DNA from: Mesorhizobium sp. CU3
GTDB taxonomy: Bacteria > Pseudomonadota > Alphaproteobacteria > Rhizobiales > Rhizobiaceae
Length of the DNA: 64,000 nt
Assembly (NCBI RefSeq): GCF_006442965.1
Contig: NZ_VFWX01000002.1
Coordinates: 434,001-498,000, forward strand
Reading direction: 5' to 3'
The translations under genes and the position numbers were made by a program. The notes under the pieces are model-generated. The model was not told the origin of the DNA, made no database searches, and saw nothing but the letters and a program-made list of their open reading frames with translations. This document shows, one piece after another, positions 55,286 through 64,000 of the stretch (position 1 is the first letter of the stretch; each line of letters starts with the position of its first letter).

Positions 55286-56083
55286 ATGAAGATCGTCACC
55301 TGGAACATCAACGGCGTTCGCGCCCGCATCGGCAATCTCACCCACTGGCTGACCGAAAGCGCGCCGGACATCGTTTGCCTGCAGGAGATCAAGTCGGTCG
55401 ACGAGTTGTTCCCGCGCGCCGAGATCGAGGCGCTGGGCTACAATGTCGAGACCAACGGCCAGAAGAGCTTCAACGGCGTCGCCATCCTGTCGAAGCTGCC
55501 TTTCGACGAGGTCAATCGCGGCCTGCCCGGCGATGACGAGGACGACCACGCCCGCTTCATCGAAGGCGTCTTTTCGACCGACAAGGGCGCGCTGCGCGTG
55601 GTCTCGCTCTATCTGCCCAACGGCAATCCGGTCGATGATGAGAGGAAGTTCGCCTACAAGCTGTCATGGATGGCGCGGCTGGAGCGCTGGGCTGAGCAGC
55701 GGTTGCGCCTGGAGGAGGCGCTGGTGCTGGCCGGCGACTACAATGTCATCCCCGAACGCGCCGATGCGCGCTTCCCCGATAATTGGCTGGGCGACGCATT
55801 GTTCCAGCCGCAGACAAGGCAGGCCTTCCGCCGGCTGAAGAACCTCGGCTTCACCGAAGCGGTGCGCGCCGTGACCGATTCGCCCGATGTCTACACTTTC
55901 TGGGACTACCAGGCCGGCGCCTGGCAGAAGAACAACGGCATCCGCATAGACCATCTGCTTTTGTCGCCGGAAGCGGCGAACCGCTTCTCCTCGGCGTCGG
56001 TCGAAAAGCACGTGCGCGCCTGGGAAAAGCCTTCCGACCATGTGCCGGTGGCGATCGAGCTCAACCTGCAACCGGCCGGATAG
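55286..56083 (+). CDS. xth: Exodeoxyribonuclease III
   Basis: 265-residue AP endonuclease and 3'-5' exonuclease of base-excision repair. Motifs: MKIVTWNINGVRAR with catalytic N7, LQEIKS with metal ligand E34, AGDYNVIPE and the terminal SDHVPV with the catalytic His. The ATG at 55286 is the family start. Confidence 0.96.
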   Translation: MKIVTWNINGVRARIGNLTHWLTESAPDIVCLQEIKSVDELFPRAEIEALGYNVETNGQKSFNGVAILSKLPFDEVNRGLPGDDEDDHARFIEGVFSTDKGALRVVSLYLPNGNPVDDERKFAYKLSWMARLERWAEQRLRLEEALVLAGDYNVIPERADARFPDNWLGDALFQPQTRQAFRRLKNLGFTEAVRAVTDSPDVYTFWDYQAGAWQKNNGIRIDHLLLSPEAANRFSSASVEKHVRAWEKPSDHVPVAIELNLQPAG

Positions 56084-56142
56084 CCTTCTCGGACCTGATA
56101 TCGCCACAAATCACGCGTTCCATGCGCATGGTGGGGGATTTC

Positions 56143-56430
56143 ATGGCGAACCGATCTATCTGGCCAATCGGCGTTCTGTTGGCGTTTGCAGCTCCCCTAA
56201 CGGCGCTTGCGGCGCCGACCTGCCTTGCCAATGGCAAATCCTTCAATGTCGGGGACACGGCCTGTCTGACAGTTGCCGAAGAGAGCCACTTCGCCCGCTG
56301 CGAAATGGTGCTCAACAACACGTCCTGGACAAAGGTCAAGGACGAGTGCCCGGGAGAGGCGCCAAAGCAGCATCCGACTTCTACGACCCCGGCGCCCAGT
56401 CCGGCGCCTACGGAACCGAACGAGAACTGA
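56143..56430 (+). CDS. Small exported four-cysteine protein (95 aa)
   Basis: 95-residue protein. The ATG at 56143 follows GGGGGA and opens a signal peptide ending ALA (residue 23). The mature part carries four cysteines (C27, C41, C53, C69), probably two disulphides, and a Pro/Thr-rich tail. The core CLANGKSFNVGDTACL resembles small periplasmic or surface proteins of rhizobia, but no family is assigned. It is 59 bases after xth and convergent with exoR. Confidence 0.7.
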   Translation: MANRSIWPIGVLLAFAAPLTALAAPTCLANGKSFNVGDTACLTVAEESHFARCEMVLNNTSWTKVKDECPGEAPKQHPTSTTPAPSPAPTEPNEN

Positions 56431-56474
56431 TACCGGCGGTGCTGGTCGTACCTTTGCGGGGCTGATCGACGGCG

Positions 56475-57305
56475 CTACTGATCGTCGCCGTTGTTGCCCT
56501 TGGTCAGGATATCGTCGGCAAGCGAGATCGCGGTCCGGCGATCTGCCTCGCCGGCGGCGGCGAATGCCTCTTCCTGCATGTTGCGGATCCAGGGCTGGTC
56601 GGCCGGCGGAGCCCGCTCGAGCGCTGCGGTCATCATCGCCAGGCCGCGCACCACCTTGCCGCTCTGAAACAGCAGGTTGCCGAGCGTCGCCTGGGCGCCG
56701 GCATGGCCCTTTTCGGCGGCCAGTTGCAGCCAGCGCCCGGCCTGCTTGACACTGGCCTTCACGCCGCCCTCGCCCTTGAGGAACATGCGGCCGATCTCGA
56801 ACTGGGCGTTCGGATTGCGGTAGTTGGCGGCCGCGCGCATGTAATATTCCTGCGCGGCGACCTCGTTTTCCTCGACTGGGCTGCCGGGAATGCCCTTGCG
56901 CAGATAGTCGCCGAGCGCCACCAGCGCGTCCGAAACATAGCTCTCTTCCGGCGAGCCCGGCTCGACATCCTGGTCGACGATCTCGGAGAAGAACTTGAAG
57001 GCCGCATAGTCGTCGCGCGCCACGCCGTCGCCTTCGGCATACATGCGCGCAAGCTTCCAGGTGGCGCCGATCTGGCCGTTCTCGGCGGCGTATTTATAGG
57101 CTTCGACCGCCTGGTCCTTGTGGCCGTTCTTATAGGCGGAGAAGCCGAACTGGAACACCGCCCACGGGCTCGACTTCGGCTTCACGCCGGTCTTGTCGTC
57201 GAACACCTTGTCGTCGAAGGCCATGGCCTGCCCGACGGCGCCCAAGGTCGCGAACACGACCAGTGCCGAAAAGACAGTTGACCTCAACACCTCAGATGTC
57301 CGCAT
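56475..57305 (-). CDS. exoR: ExoR, periplasmic Sel1-repeat regulator
   Basis: 276-residue exported protein, with signal peptide cleaved after about A29. Sel1-like repeats fill most of the protein ([31 protein letters not shown] and later ones). The sequence closely follows Sinorhizobium ExoR, including [20 protein letters not shown] and the end [21 protein letters not shown]. In Sinorhizobium, ExoR inhibits the ExoS sensor kinase, and its proteolysis under acid or host signals releases ChvI to switch on succinoglycan and symbiosis genes. Its start lies 14 bp inside the 3' end of ilvD. Confidence 0.92.
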   Translation of the reverse strand: MRTSEVLRSTVFSALVVFATLGAVGQAMAFDDKVFDDKTGVKPKSSPWAVFQFGFSAYKNGHKDQAVEAYKYAAENGQIGATWKLARMYAEGDGVARDDYAAFKFFSEIVDQDVEPGSPEESYVSDALVALGDYLRKGIPGSPVEENEVAAQEYYMRAAANYRNPNAQFEIGRMFLKGEGGVKASVKQAGRWLQLAAEKGHAGAQATLGNLLFQSGKVVRGLAMMTAALERAPPADQPWIRNMQEEAFAAAGEADRRTAISLADDILTKGNNGDDQ

Positions 57306-59016
57306 AGCAGTGCGTTTCTTTGGCCGCGCCCGGATGAGTCACCGCGCCGTCGCGGGCCGACCCTACCGTTTGCGCATATTTCCAGATCGCGCCGGACCGA
57401 TAGTCGGTCTTGCGCGCCTTCCAACTCTTGGCCCGGGCCTCCAGCTCGGCATCCGACAGCGCCACCTCGATCGTGCCGTTCACCGCGTCGATCGAAATCA
57501 AATCGCCATTCGTGAGCAGCCCGATCGGCCCGCCGACTGCCGCTTCCGGCCCGACATGGCCGATGCAGAAGCCACGTGTAGCACCGGAAAAACGCCCGTC
57601 CGTGATCAGCGCCACCTTGCCACCCATGCCCTGGCCGTAAAGTGCGGCCGTCGTCGACAGCATCTCGCGCATGCCGGGGCCGCCGCGGGGGCCCTCATAC
57701 CGGATGACGAGAACCTCGCCCTCCTGGTAGTTGCGCTGCGTGACCGCTTCGAAGCACTCCTCTTCCGAATCGAAGCAGCGCGCCGGGCCTGAGAATTGAA
57801 GGTCCGACATGCCTGCGACCTTCACGATCGCGCCTTCGGGGGCAAGGTTCCCCCTCAAGCCCACAACGCCGCCTGTCTTGGTGATTGGCCGATTGGCGGG
57901 ACGCACAACATCCTGGCTGTCATTCCAGGCAACATGTTCCATGTTTTCGGCCAAAGTACGGCCAGTAACCGTCAAGCAATCGCCATGCAGATAGCCGTGG
58001 TCGAGCAGCGTCTTCATCAACAGCGGAATGCCGCCGGCCTCGAACATGTCCTTGGCGACATATTTGCCGCCGGGCTTGAGATCGGCGATGTAGGGCGTCT
58101 TCTCGAAGATCGCTGCGACGTCGAAGAGGTCGAACTTGATGCCCGCCTCATGCGCGATCGCCGGCAGATGCAGCGCCGCGTTGGTCGAGCCGCCGGTGGC
58201 GGAGACGACGGTTGCCGCATTCTCCAGCGCCTTCAACGTGACGATGTCGCGCGGGCGGATGTTTTTTGCGATCAGCTCCATGACCTTTTCGCCGGAGGCG
58301 AAATTGAAACGGTCGCGCATCTCGTAGGGCGCCGGCGCGCCGCAGGAATAGGGCAGCGCGAGACCAATCGCCTCGGCAACCGTCGCCATGGTGTTGGCGG
58401 TGAACTGGGCGCCGCAAGAGCCGGCCGACGGACAGGCCGCCTGCTCGATCTCAAGCAGGTCGGCGTCGGTTATGGTGCCGACCGAATGCTGGCCGACCGC
58501 CTCGAAAACGTCCTGCACGGTGATCTGCCGGCCGCGATAGGAGCCGGGCAGGATCGAACCGCCATAGATGAAGATCGACGGCACGTTGAGCCGCACCATC
58601 GCCATCATCATGCCGGGAAGCGACTTGTCGCAGCCGGCAAGCCCGACCAGCGCGTCATAACAATGGCCGCGCATGGTGAGTTCGACGGAGTCGGCAATCA
58701 CCTCGCGCGAAACCAGCGACGACTTCATGCCCTGGTGGCCCATGGCGATGCCGTCGGTGACCGTAATGGTGCAGAATTCGCGCGGCGTGCCGTTGGCGGC
58801 GGCGACGCCCTTCTTCACCACCTGCGCCTGGCGCATCAGCGAGATGTTGCAGGGCGCGGCCTCGTTCCAGCAACTGGCGACGCCGACCAGCGGCTGCGCG
58901 ATCTCGGCCGCCGAAAGTCCCATGGCGTATAGGTAGGAACGATGCGGCGCGCGCGCCGGACCGACGGTCACGTAGCGGCTGGGAAGCTTGGCCTTGGAAA
59001 TTGCCTTGGCGTCCAT
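57292..59016 (-). CDS. ilvD: Dihydroxy-acid dehydratase
   Basis: 574-residue [Fe-S] enzyme of valine and isoleucine synthesis, converting dihydroxy acids to 2-keto acids. Cluster cysteines are C56, C129 (GCDKSLPG) and C201 ([16 protein letters not shown]). The ATG at 59016 has AAGGAC at proper spacing, and an ATG one codon earlier is too close. The short form (under 600 residues) is typical. It overlaps exoR by 14 bp. Confidence 0.95.
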   Translation of the reverse strand: MDAKAISKAKLPSRYVTVGPARAPHRSYLYAMGLSAAEIAQPLVGVASCWNEAAPCNISLMRQAQVVKKGVAAANGTPREFCTITVTDGIAMGHQGMKSSLVSREVIADSVELTMRGHCYDALVGLAGCDKSLPGMMMAMVRLNVPSIFIYGGSILPGSYRGRQITVQDVFEAVGQHSVGTITDADLLEIEQAACPSAGSCGAQFTANTMATVAEAIGLALPYSCGAPAPYEMRDRFNFASGEKVMELIAKNIRPRDIVTLKALENAATVVSATGGSTNAALHLPAIAHEAGIKFDLFDVAAIFEKTPYIADLKPGGKYVAKDMFEAGGIPLLMKTLLDHGYLHGDCLTVTGRTLAENMEHVAWNDSQDVVRPANRPITKTGGVVGLRGNLAPEGAIVKVAGMSDLQFSGPARCFDSEEECFEAVTQRNYQEGEVLVIRYEGPRGGPGMREMLSTTAALYGQGMGGKVALITDGRFSGATRGFCIGHVGPEAAVGGPIGLLTNGDLISIDAVNGTIEVALSDAELEARAKSWKARKTDYRSGAIWKYAQTVGSARDGAVTHPGAAKETHCYADI

Positions 59017-59258
59017 CATCGTCCTTGCCGCACACCCCGCGGCCGGTCCCATCGCCGCGCCAACCTGGCACGTGTCCCGAGACATAACTCGGGTGCTCCG
59101 GGTTTATGGCGGGAAATGGGCAGTTCCCTCGGCAAGTCTTTTAGCGCGGGGGTTGTTCATAAACTGTTGCCGAAACGTCACAATCGTACGAGGCGCCGGC
59201 CGTGCAGTGAATCCGCAACCTCGCGCCTTCGGATCCTTTCAACCACCGGCCTGACAAC

Positions 59259-59288
59259 AAAAAAGGCCGGGCAATGCCCGGCCTTTTT
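59259..59288. terminator. Bidirectional terminator after the FadL-like gene
   Basis: Eight-bp GC stem GGCCGGGC / GCCCGGCC with a 3-nt loop, flanked by runs of A on the left and five T on the right. On the minus strand it terminates the porin gene 17 bases after its stop. Confidence 0.9.
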
Positions 59289-59305
59289 CTCGAATTTTCA
59301 GAAAC

Positions 59306-60520
59306 TTAGAACTTGATCTTGATTCCGCCCGAGATCGCGGTGACCAGATCGTTGCCGAAGTCGTAGCTGACGTCAGTGCCGGCCTGATAACCATTTTCAC
59401 CGTTCACTACCCCCGAATGGCCGCTGGTCATGACACCAATCGCGCCAGCCAACCGAATTTCAACATTGGGGCTCGGGGTGTAGGCCACACCGCCACCCAG
59501 CGTCCAAGTATCGGTCTGCGAACCGTAACCGTGCGACGTGCCACGGTCCCAGCTAAGCTGGCCGGCAGCGCTCCACTGATCGTTGAACTTGTGGCCGATG
59601 CCGCCGGAAACGGTCCAACCGTCACGATACATCAGATCAAGTGAAGTCACCTGACCGGGTCCGTTCGTGAAGCATGCCGCCGCCGGAGCAATCGTCGGGC
59701 AAATCGGCACGCTCTGCAGTACACTCCAGTTCACCCACTTGATTGAACCGAAAGCAAGCCAGCCTGGCGCGATACCGGACTGCAACTTCAATTCCAGCGA
59801 GTCAGGCATGCTTTGCGTCGGAGCATAGATCGGTTGTGGAAACCCACCGATGGTCAATGTGCCGGAAATGTTGTCAAGCTTCACCTGAGAATTGTAAACG
59901 AGGCTGGCGCGCAATGCGATGTCCGGGATCTCGTATGCGACGCCCGCGCGCCATCCCCATCCGCTACTATCCAAATCCACCCGGCCAAGTGTCGTACCCA
60001 AGAACGGATTGGCATAGCTTTCCTTGAAGCCATACACCTCTTGATAGAAGACACCGCCAATGAAGCGAAGCTGACCCTTGCCTGCATCGAACTTATAAGA
60101 GCAGGTCGCGGCGTAGTTGTTGCTCTTGATGTCGGTTTCTATGTTCGAATAGGAGCCGTTCCAGATGCCAGGCGCGGTGTGCGCACCCCAAGGCTGCGAA
60201 TAGTCGACCATACAATCAACGCCCGGAACGACTTGAGCTTTGGCGCCGATACGCGGCACCCAATAGCTCTCGCTATCTTTCGCCGTGCTGCTAACCGTGA
60301 GGCCGCCGCCGCTGGTGTCGACAGCGTTCTTGAGCTTGCGATCCGGCATCACATAGGTTGCCTCGGCTTCCGTCGCGAACGGCGCCGGATCGAAAAGCAG
60401 GTCAATGTCGTAGCCGCCGCGCTCGAGACCGCCGGCATGCGCCGGATGCATCGCGGCGCCGACGAGGGCCATCGAAAAGCACCCCGCCCCCAGCAGTGCT
60501 TTGAGACGCAGAATATTCAT
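59306..60520 (-). CDS. OmpP1/FadL-family outer-membrane transport protein
   Basis: 404-residue beta-barrel protein. The signal peptide is cleaved after PAHA (residue 29). The mature start GGLERGGYDIDLLFDPAPF is typical of rhizobial FadL-like proteins, and the final residues GGIKIKF end in the C-terminal Phe needed by the BAM complex. FadL proteins import hydrophobic molecules such as long-chain fatty acids. An AGGAAATTCC site precedes the ATG. Monocistronic. Confidence 0.88.
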   Translation of the reverse strand: MNILRLKALLGAGCFSMALVGAAMHPAHAGGLERGGYDIDLLFDPAPFATEAEATYVMPDRKLKNAVDTSGGGLTVSSTAKDSESYWVPRIGAKAQVVPGVDCMVDYSQPWGAHTAPGIWNGSYSNIETDIKSNNYAATCSYKFDAGKGQLRFIGGVFYQEVYGFKESYANPFLGTTLGRVDLDSSGWGWRAGVAYEIPDIALRASLVYNSQVKLDNISGTLTIGGFPQPIYAPTQSMPDSLELKLQSGIAPGWLAFGSIKWVNWSVLQSVPICPTIAPAAACFTNGPGQVTSLDLMYRDGWTVSGGIGHKFNDQWSAAGQLSWDRGTSHGYGSQTDTWTLGGGVAYTPSPNVEIRLAGAIGVMTSGHSGVVNGENGYQAGTDVSYDFGNDLVTAISGGIKIKF

Positions 60521-60881
60521 GGAATTTCCTCCCCGAAGTACACGTGGATCAAGCTAGAACCAATTCGGGTTAACGACGCAACAACGATTTCAAAAGTCGT
60601 ACGCGTACACCTTGACAGCGCGCATTTTCGCCACGGTGACCGACGCTGCAATCGCGTCCAAATCTCCCCAATCGGGCATCGCGTGGCCAAAAAAATCGGA
60701 AAAGGCGGCCAAAACAGCCCAGAAACAGCCGCTTTTGGGGCCTGAACGCCCCATTGTTACATTACGGCAACAATGGGGCGCAAAGTTTCCGTTTACGTCA
60801 AAATTAACGCAACGGCATGCCTGTTTTAGAGGCCGTTAACGCTAAGGAAAGCACCTCCCGGACGGGGCGAATCTTAGCCCT
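60521..60881. other. Intergenic region between the FadL-like gene and valS
   Basis: 361 bases without a gene. It should hold the promoter of the FadL-like gene (near 60530-60620) and the 3' end of valS. The only marked structure is a 12-bp inverted repeat at 60747-60780. The right part is AT-richer, with GTTAAC near 60835. Confidence 0.6.
60747..60780 (-). terminator. 12-bp perfect inverted repeat downstream of valS
   Basis: CGCCCCATTGTT / AACAATGGGGCG with a 10-nt loop, 102 bases after the valS stop on the minus strand. No T-run follows, so it could equally be an operator or a 3' stabiliser. Confidence 0.45.
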
Positions 60882-63665
60882 TCACCCGGCGTCGCGAACC
60901 CTGGTCAAAGCCACCGAAAGCTTCTCCTGCGCCTCGCGGTATTCGGCTAACTTTTCGCGTTCGGCCTCGACCACCTCTTCGGGCGCGTTGGCGACGAACT
61001 TCTCGTTCGAGAGCTTCTTGTGCAGGCGGGCGATTTCCTCGGTGACCTTGGCCAGTTCCTTCTGCAGCCGCGCCGCCTCGGCCTTGAGGTCGATCAGGTC
61101 GCCGAGCGGCAGGCTCACCGTCGCTTCGTTGACGACGATCTGGGCCGAGCCTTTCGGCGGCGCGTCGACCAGCGCGATGTCGCCGACGCGCGCCAGTCGC
61201 TTGATGGCCTGAGCGTGGCGCTCCAGCCGCTCATGCGTGAGCGTGTTGGCGCCGATCACCATCAGCGGCGCGATCGCCGCCGGCGGCACGTTCATCTCCG
61301 AGCGCACCGACCTGATGCCCGAGACAAGTTCGACCAGCCAGTTGATGTCGGCGGCGGCCTCGTCGTCCTCGAAGTCCGGCGACGGCCAGGCGGCATGGCA
61401 AAGCAGCGTTTCGCGCTGCCTGCCCTCGCCCGCGGTCTCGGCCCACAACTCCTCGGTCATGAACGGCATCATCGGATGCAGCAGCTTGTAGATCTCGTCG
61501 AGCACGAAGGCGACGCAGGCCCGGCTCTCGGCCTTGGCGGCCTCGTCCGTGCCCATGAACACCGGCTTCAACAGCTCCAGATACCAGTCGCAGACCAGGT
61601 TCCAGACGAAACGATAGGCCGCGCCCGCCGCCTCGTTGAAACGGTAGGTGGTGATGCCCTCGGTGATCGCACGCGCCGCGCGGGTCAGCTCGGTCAGGAT
61701 CCAGCGGTTGACGGCGAGCTTGGCGTCGTTCAGCCAGAAATCGTCGTTCCTGGCGACCTCGTTCATTTCCGCGAAGCGGGTCGCGTTCCACAGCTTGGTG
61801 CCGAAATTGCGGTAGCCGGCGATGCGCGCCGGGTCGAGCTTCACGTCGCGCCCCTGCGCCGCCATCACCGTCAAGGTGAAGCGCAGCGCGTCCGCGCCAT
61901 ATTCGTCGATCAGGTCGAGCGGATCGATGACGTTGCCTTTCGACTTCGACATCTTCTGCCCGTTCTTGTCGCGCACCAGCGCATGCACATAGACGGTGTG
62001 GAACGGCTCCTGCGGCATGAAATGCAGGCCCATCATCATCATGCGGGCGACCCAGAAGAAGATGATGTCGAAGCCGGTCACCAGCACGTCGGTCGGGTAA
62101 TAGGTCTTGAGCTCCGGCGTCTGATCCGGCCAGCCGAGCGTCGAGAACGGCCACAGCGCCGACGAGAACCAGGTGTCGAGCACGTCCTCGTCGCGCGTCA
62201 GTATCTCGCCGGGCTTGAAATTCTCGAGCTTGTCCTCGACCCAGGCCTTCCACGGCCCTTCCAGCGCCAGATAGTATTCGATTGCCGCGCTCAGCGCCTC
62301 TTCCTCGGTCTTCTCGACGAACACGCGGCCATCCGGGCCATACCAGGCCGGGATTTGGTGACCCCACCACAGCTGGCGCGAAATGCACCAGGGCTGGATG
62401 TTCTCCATCCAGTCGAAATAGGTCTTTTCCCAGTTCTTGGGCACAAAGTTGGTGCGGCCTTCGCGCACCGAGGCGATCGCCGGCTTGGCGAGCTCGGCAG
62501 CGTTGACATACCACTGGTCGGTCAGGAACGGCTCGATCGGCACGCCGCCTCGGTCGCCATGCGGGACGGCATGGCGATGCGGCTCGATCTTGTCGAGGAA
62601 GCCGCCGGTCTCCATCAGTTCGACGATCTTCTTGCGCGCTTCGAAACGGTCGAGCCCGTCAAGCTCGTCCCACACCGCCTGGCGCTGCGGCGTGACATCA
62701 AGGCCGGCGAGGAAGTCCTCGTTGTCTCTCAGCTTTATCGCCGCCTCGATCGTCAGGATGTTGATCGCCGGCAGCTTGTGCCGCTTGCCGACTTCGAAAT
62801 CATTGAAGTCGTGCGCCGGCGTGATCTTGACCGCGCCCGACCCTTTTTCCGGATCGGAATATTCGTCGGCGACGATTGGGATTTTGCGGCCGACGATGGG
62901 CAGCAAAACATTTTTCCCGACCAGATGCCGGTAGCGCTCATCGTCGGGGTGCACGGCCACCGCAGTGTCGCCCAGCATCGTCTCGGGACGCGTCGTTGCG
63001 ACGGCGATAAAAGTCTTCGGGTTTTCCGGATCGAACGCCGCGCCCTCGATCGGGTAGCGAAAATGCCAGAGATTGCCGTTGACCTCGTGCTGCTCGACCT
63101 CGAGGTCGGAGATGGCGGTAAGCAGCTTCGGATCCCAGTTCACAAGGCGCTTGTCCTTGTAGATCAGGCCCTCCTTGTAGAGCGTGACGAAGACTTCCAG
63201 CACCGCCTTGGACAGCCCCTCGTCCATGGTGAAGCGCTCGCGCGACCAGTCGGCCGATGCGCCCAGGCGCTTCAGCTGATTGAGGATCGAGCCGCCGGAT
63301 TCGGCTTTCCATTGCCACACCTTCTCGACGAACTCTTCGCGCGTCAGGTCGCGGCGGTGAATCTGCCGCTCCATCAGTTGGCGCTCAACCACCATCTGCG
63401 TGGCGATGCCTGCATGGTCCATGCCGGGCTGCCACAGCACGTTCTTGCCGCGCATGCGCTCGAAGCGCACGAGAATGTCCTGCAGCGTGTTGTTGAGCGC
63501 ATGGCCCATATGCAGCGAGCCGGTGACGTTCGGCGGCGGGATCACGACCGTGAAGGCCTCGGCCCCTTCCTCGGCGCCTGCGCCGGCGCGAAAAGCATCC
63601 GCCTCTTCCCAGATTTTGGCGATCTTCGGCTCGACGGCTTTGGCGTCGTAGTTTTTTTCAAGCAT
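60882..63665 (-). CDS. valS: Valyl-tRNA synthetase
   Basis: 927-residue class I synthetase. The HIGH motif occurs in [17 protein letters not shown] and the KMSKS motif in [14 protein letters not shown]. The editing domain lies between them ([13 protein letters not shown]). The C-terminal anticodon domain is followed by the expected coiled coil (about 860-920). Located next to popZ, as in many alphaproteobacteria. Confidence 0.97.
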   Translation of the reverse strand: MLEKNYDAKAVEPKIAKIWEEADAFRAGAGAEEGAEAFTVVIPPPNVTGSLHMGHALNNTLQDILVRFERMRGKNVLWQPGMDHAGIATQMVVERQLMERQIHRRDLTREEFVEKVWQWKAESGGSILNQLKRLGASADWSRERFTMDEGLSKAVLEVFVTLYKEGLIYKDKRLVNWDPKLLTAISDLEVEQHEVNGNLWHFRYPIEGAAFDPENPKTFIAVATTRPETMLGDTAVAVHPDDERYRHLVGKNVLLPIVGRKIPIVADEYSDPEKGSGAVKITPAHDFNDFEVGKRHKLPAINILTIEAAIKLRDNEDFLAGLDVTPQRQAVWDELDGLDRFEARKKIVELMETGGFLDKIEPHRHAVPHGDRGGVPIEPFLTDQWYVNAAELAKPAIASVREGRTNFVPKNWEKTYFDWMENIQPWCISRQLWWGHQIPAWYGPDGRVFVEKTEEEALSAAIEYYLALEGPWKAWVEDKLENFKPGEILTRDEDVLDTWFSSALWPFSTLGWPDQTPELKTYYPTDVLVTGFDIIFFWVARMMMMGLHFMPQEPFHTVYVHALVRDKNGQKMSKSKGNVIDPLDLIDEYGADALRFTLTVMAAQGRDVKLDPARIAGYRNFGTKLWNATRFAEMNEVARNDDFWLNDAKLAVNRWILTELTRAARAITEGITTYRFNEAAGAAYRFVWNLVCDWYLELLKPVFMGTDEAAKAESRACVAFVLDEIYKLLHPMMPFMTEELWAETAGEGRQRETLLCHAAWPSPDFEDDEAAADINWLVELVSGIRSVRSEMNVPPAAIAPLMVIGANTLTHERLERHAQAIKRLARVGDIALVDAPPKGSAQIVVNEATVSLPLGDLIDLKAEAARLQKELAKVTEEIARLHKKLSNEKFVANAPEEVVEAEREKLAEYREAQEKLSVALTRVRDAG

Positions 63666-63873
63666 GGAGGAAGTCCGGACTGTCGGGATTTTTGCTGGTT
63701 CGGTGTAAATCGGAAGGTCTTGGCCAAGTCAACCACGAGCGGCTGCGGCCCATGCATGTCGGTCAGAAGTGCGCGGCTGTTCTGGGACGACACGCAGCAA
63801 ACTTGAGAGCCTCACAGATAGGCGTGCCACGGCCGGCGACAATGCCGGTGGTGCGGGCTTCGCCGGTCTCAAA

Positions 63874-63900
63874 ACAAAAGCGCCGCCCTGAAGGCGGCGC
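63874..63900 (-). terminator. Terminator of popZ
   Basis: Eight-bp stem GCGCCGCC / GGCGGCGC with a 5-nt loop, then TTTTGTTTTG on the minus strand, 24 bases after the stop. Confidence 0.9.
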
Positions 63901-63923
63901 CACGATCCGATTGTTCGGATACC

Positions 63924-64000
63924 TTACTGCGCGCCGCGCGCGACGCGCTCGATCTCTTCGCGCACCAACCGCTCGACGAGCGTCGGCAGATTGTTGTCCA
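63924..64000 (-). CDS. popZ: PopZ/DUF2497 polar organiser protein, C-terminal fragment
   Basis: Only the last 24 residues are in the window (ending DNNLPTLVERLVREEIERVARGAQ). This is the conserved end of DUF2497/PopZ proteins, the oligomerising region of a polar scaffold that anchors chromosome origins in alphaproteobacteria. Adjacency to valS agrees. The N-terminus lies beyond the right edge. Confidence 0.85.
   Translation of the reverse strand, partial: DNNLPTLVERLVREEIERVARGAQ

Noticed and set aside
61020..63806. 928-residue plus-strand open frame opposite valS
   Set aside because: It is an antisense shadow caused by GC-rich codon usage. The minus strand encodes an intact valyl-tRNA synthetase with all motifs.

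Overview
The window is GC-rich chromosomal DNA from an alphaproteobacterium of the order Hyphomicrobiales (Rhizobiales), most likely Mesorhizobium or a close relative. The pointers are ExoR, a DUF982 protein, tandem DUF1127 micro-proteins with CCUCCUCCC-loop small RNAs, the tat-scp-nagZ-SPOR-argS-dgt gene order, a PopZ/DUF2497 gene next to valS, and interspersed palindromes of a kind common in Mesorhizobium. The species call is inference. No phage, IS element or CRISPR array was found. Most of the window is conserved core genome.

Region 1 (1-12000) is envelope defence. A truncated OmpR-type response regulator faces a Spy/CpxP-like periplasmic protein across an intergenic region with two tandem-repeat boxes. 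A five-gene run follows: adaptor, RND pump, lipoprotein adaptor, second RND pump and TolC-type channel. Region 2 (12100-22600) holds accessory metabolism: an Asp/Asn hydroxylase-fold protein, DUF982, a split ABC importer (ATPase convergent with permease and binding protein), methionine aminopeptidase, a LysR regulator divergent from an SBF-like transporter, RadC and a cysteine hydrolase.

Region 3 (22500-30400) holds trigger factor, tRNA-Leu(UAG), a DUF2157/GDYXXLXY membrane pair, and the most striking locus in the window. There, two 46-residue DUF1127 genes are followed by two copies of a structured RNA. Together the copies carry six hairpins whose loops are all ACCTCCTCCC, the anti-Shine-Dalgarno sequence. 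The two copies covary at several base pairs. This matches the alphaproteobacterial cuckoo/CcsR RNA family but with three loops per copy. trmFO, an unknown gene and an orphan ParD antitoxin follow.

Region 4 (30375-37144, minus strand) is a secretion/assembly operon: yajC, a truncated SecD-like paralogue that probably is periplasmic, full SecDF, and homologues of the mitochondrial complex I assembly factors NDUFAF3 and NDUFAF6. A small membrane protein and a sterol-desaturase-family hydroxylase follow. Region 5 (37411-54462) contains a DUF815 ATPase and then the long minus-strand core cluster dgt-argS-SPOR-nagZ-scpA-scpB-tatA-tatB-tatC-serS-surE-pcm-lysM/M23. It joins cell-wall turnover and division, chromosome condensation and twin-arginine export. 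The LysM/M23 lipoprotein appears to lack zinc ligands and is probably an amidase activator.

Region 6 (54533-64000) has erpA, a VOC protein and xth on the plus strand. On the minus strand are exoR (periplasmic inhibitor of the ExoS-ChvI system) overlapping ilvD, a FadL/OmpP1 porin, valS and the tail of popZ. Interspersed palindromic repeats lie at 27890, 37278, 38304, 38360 and 40134.
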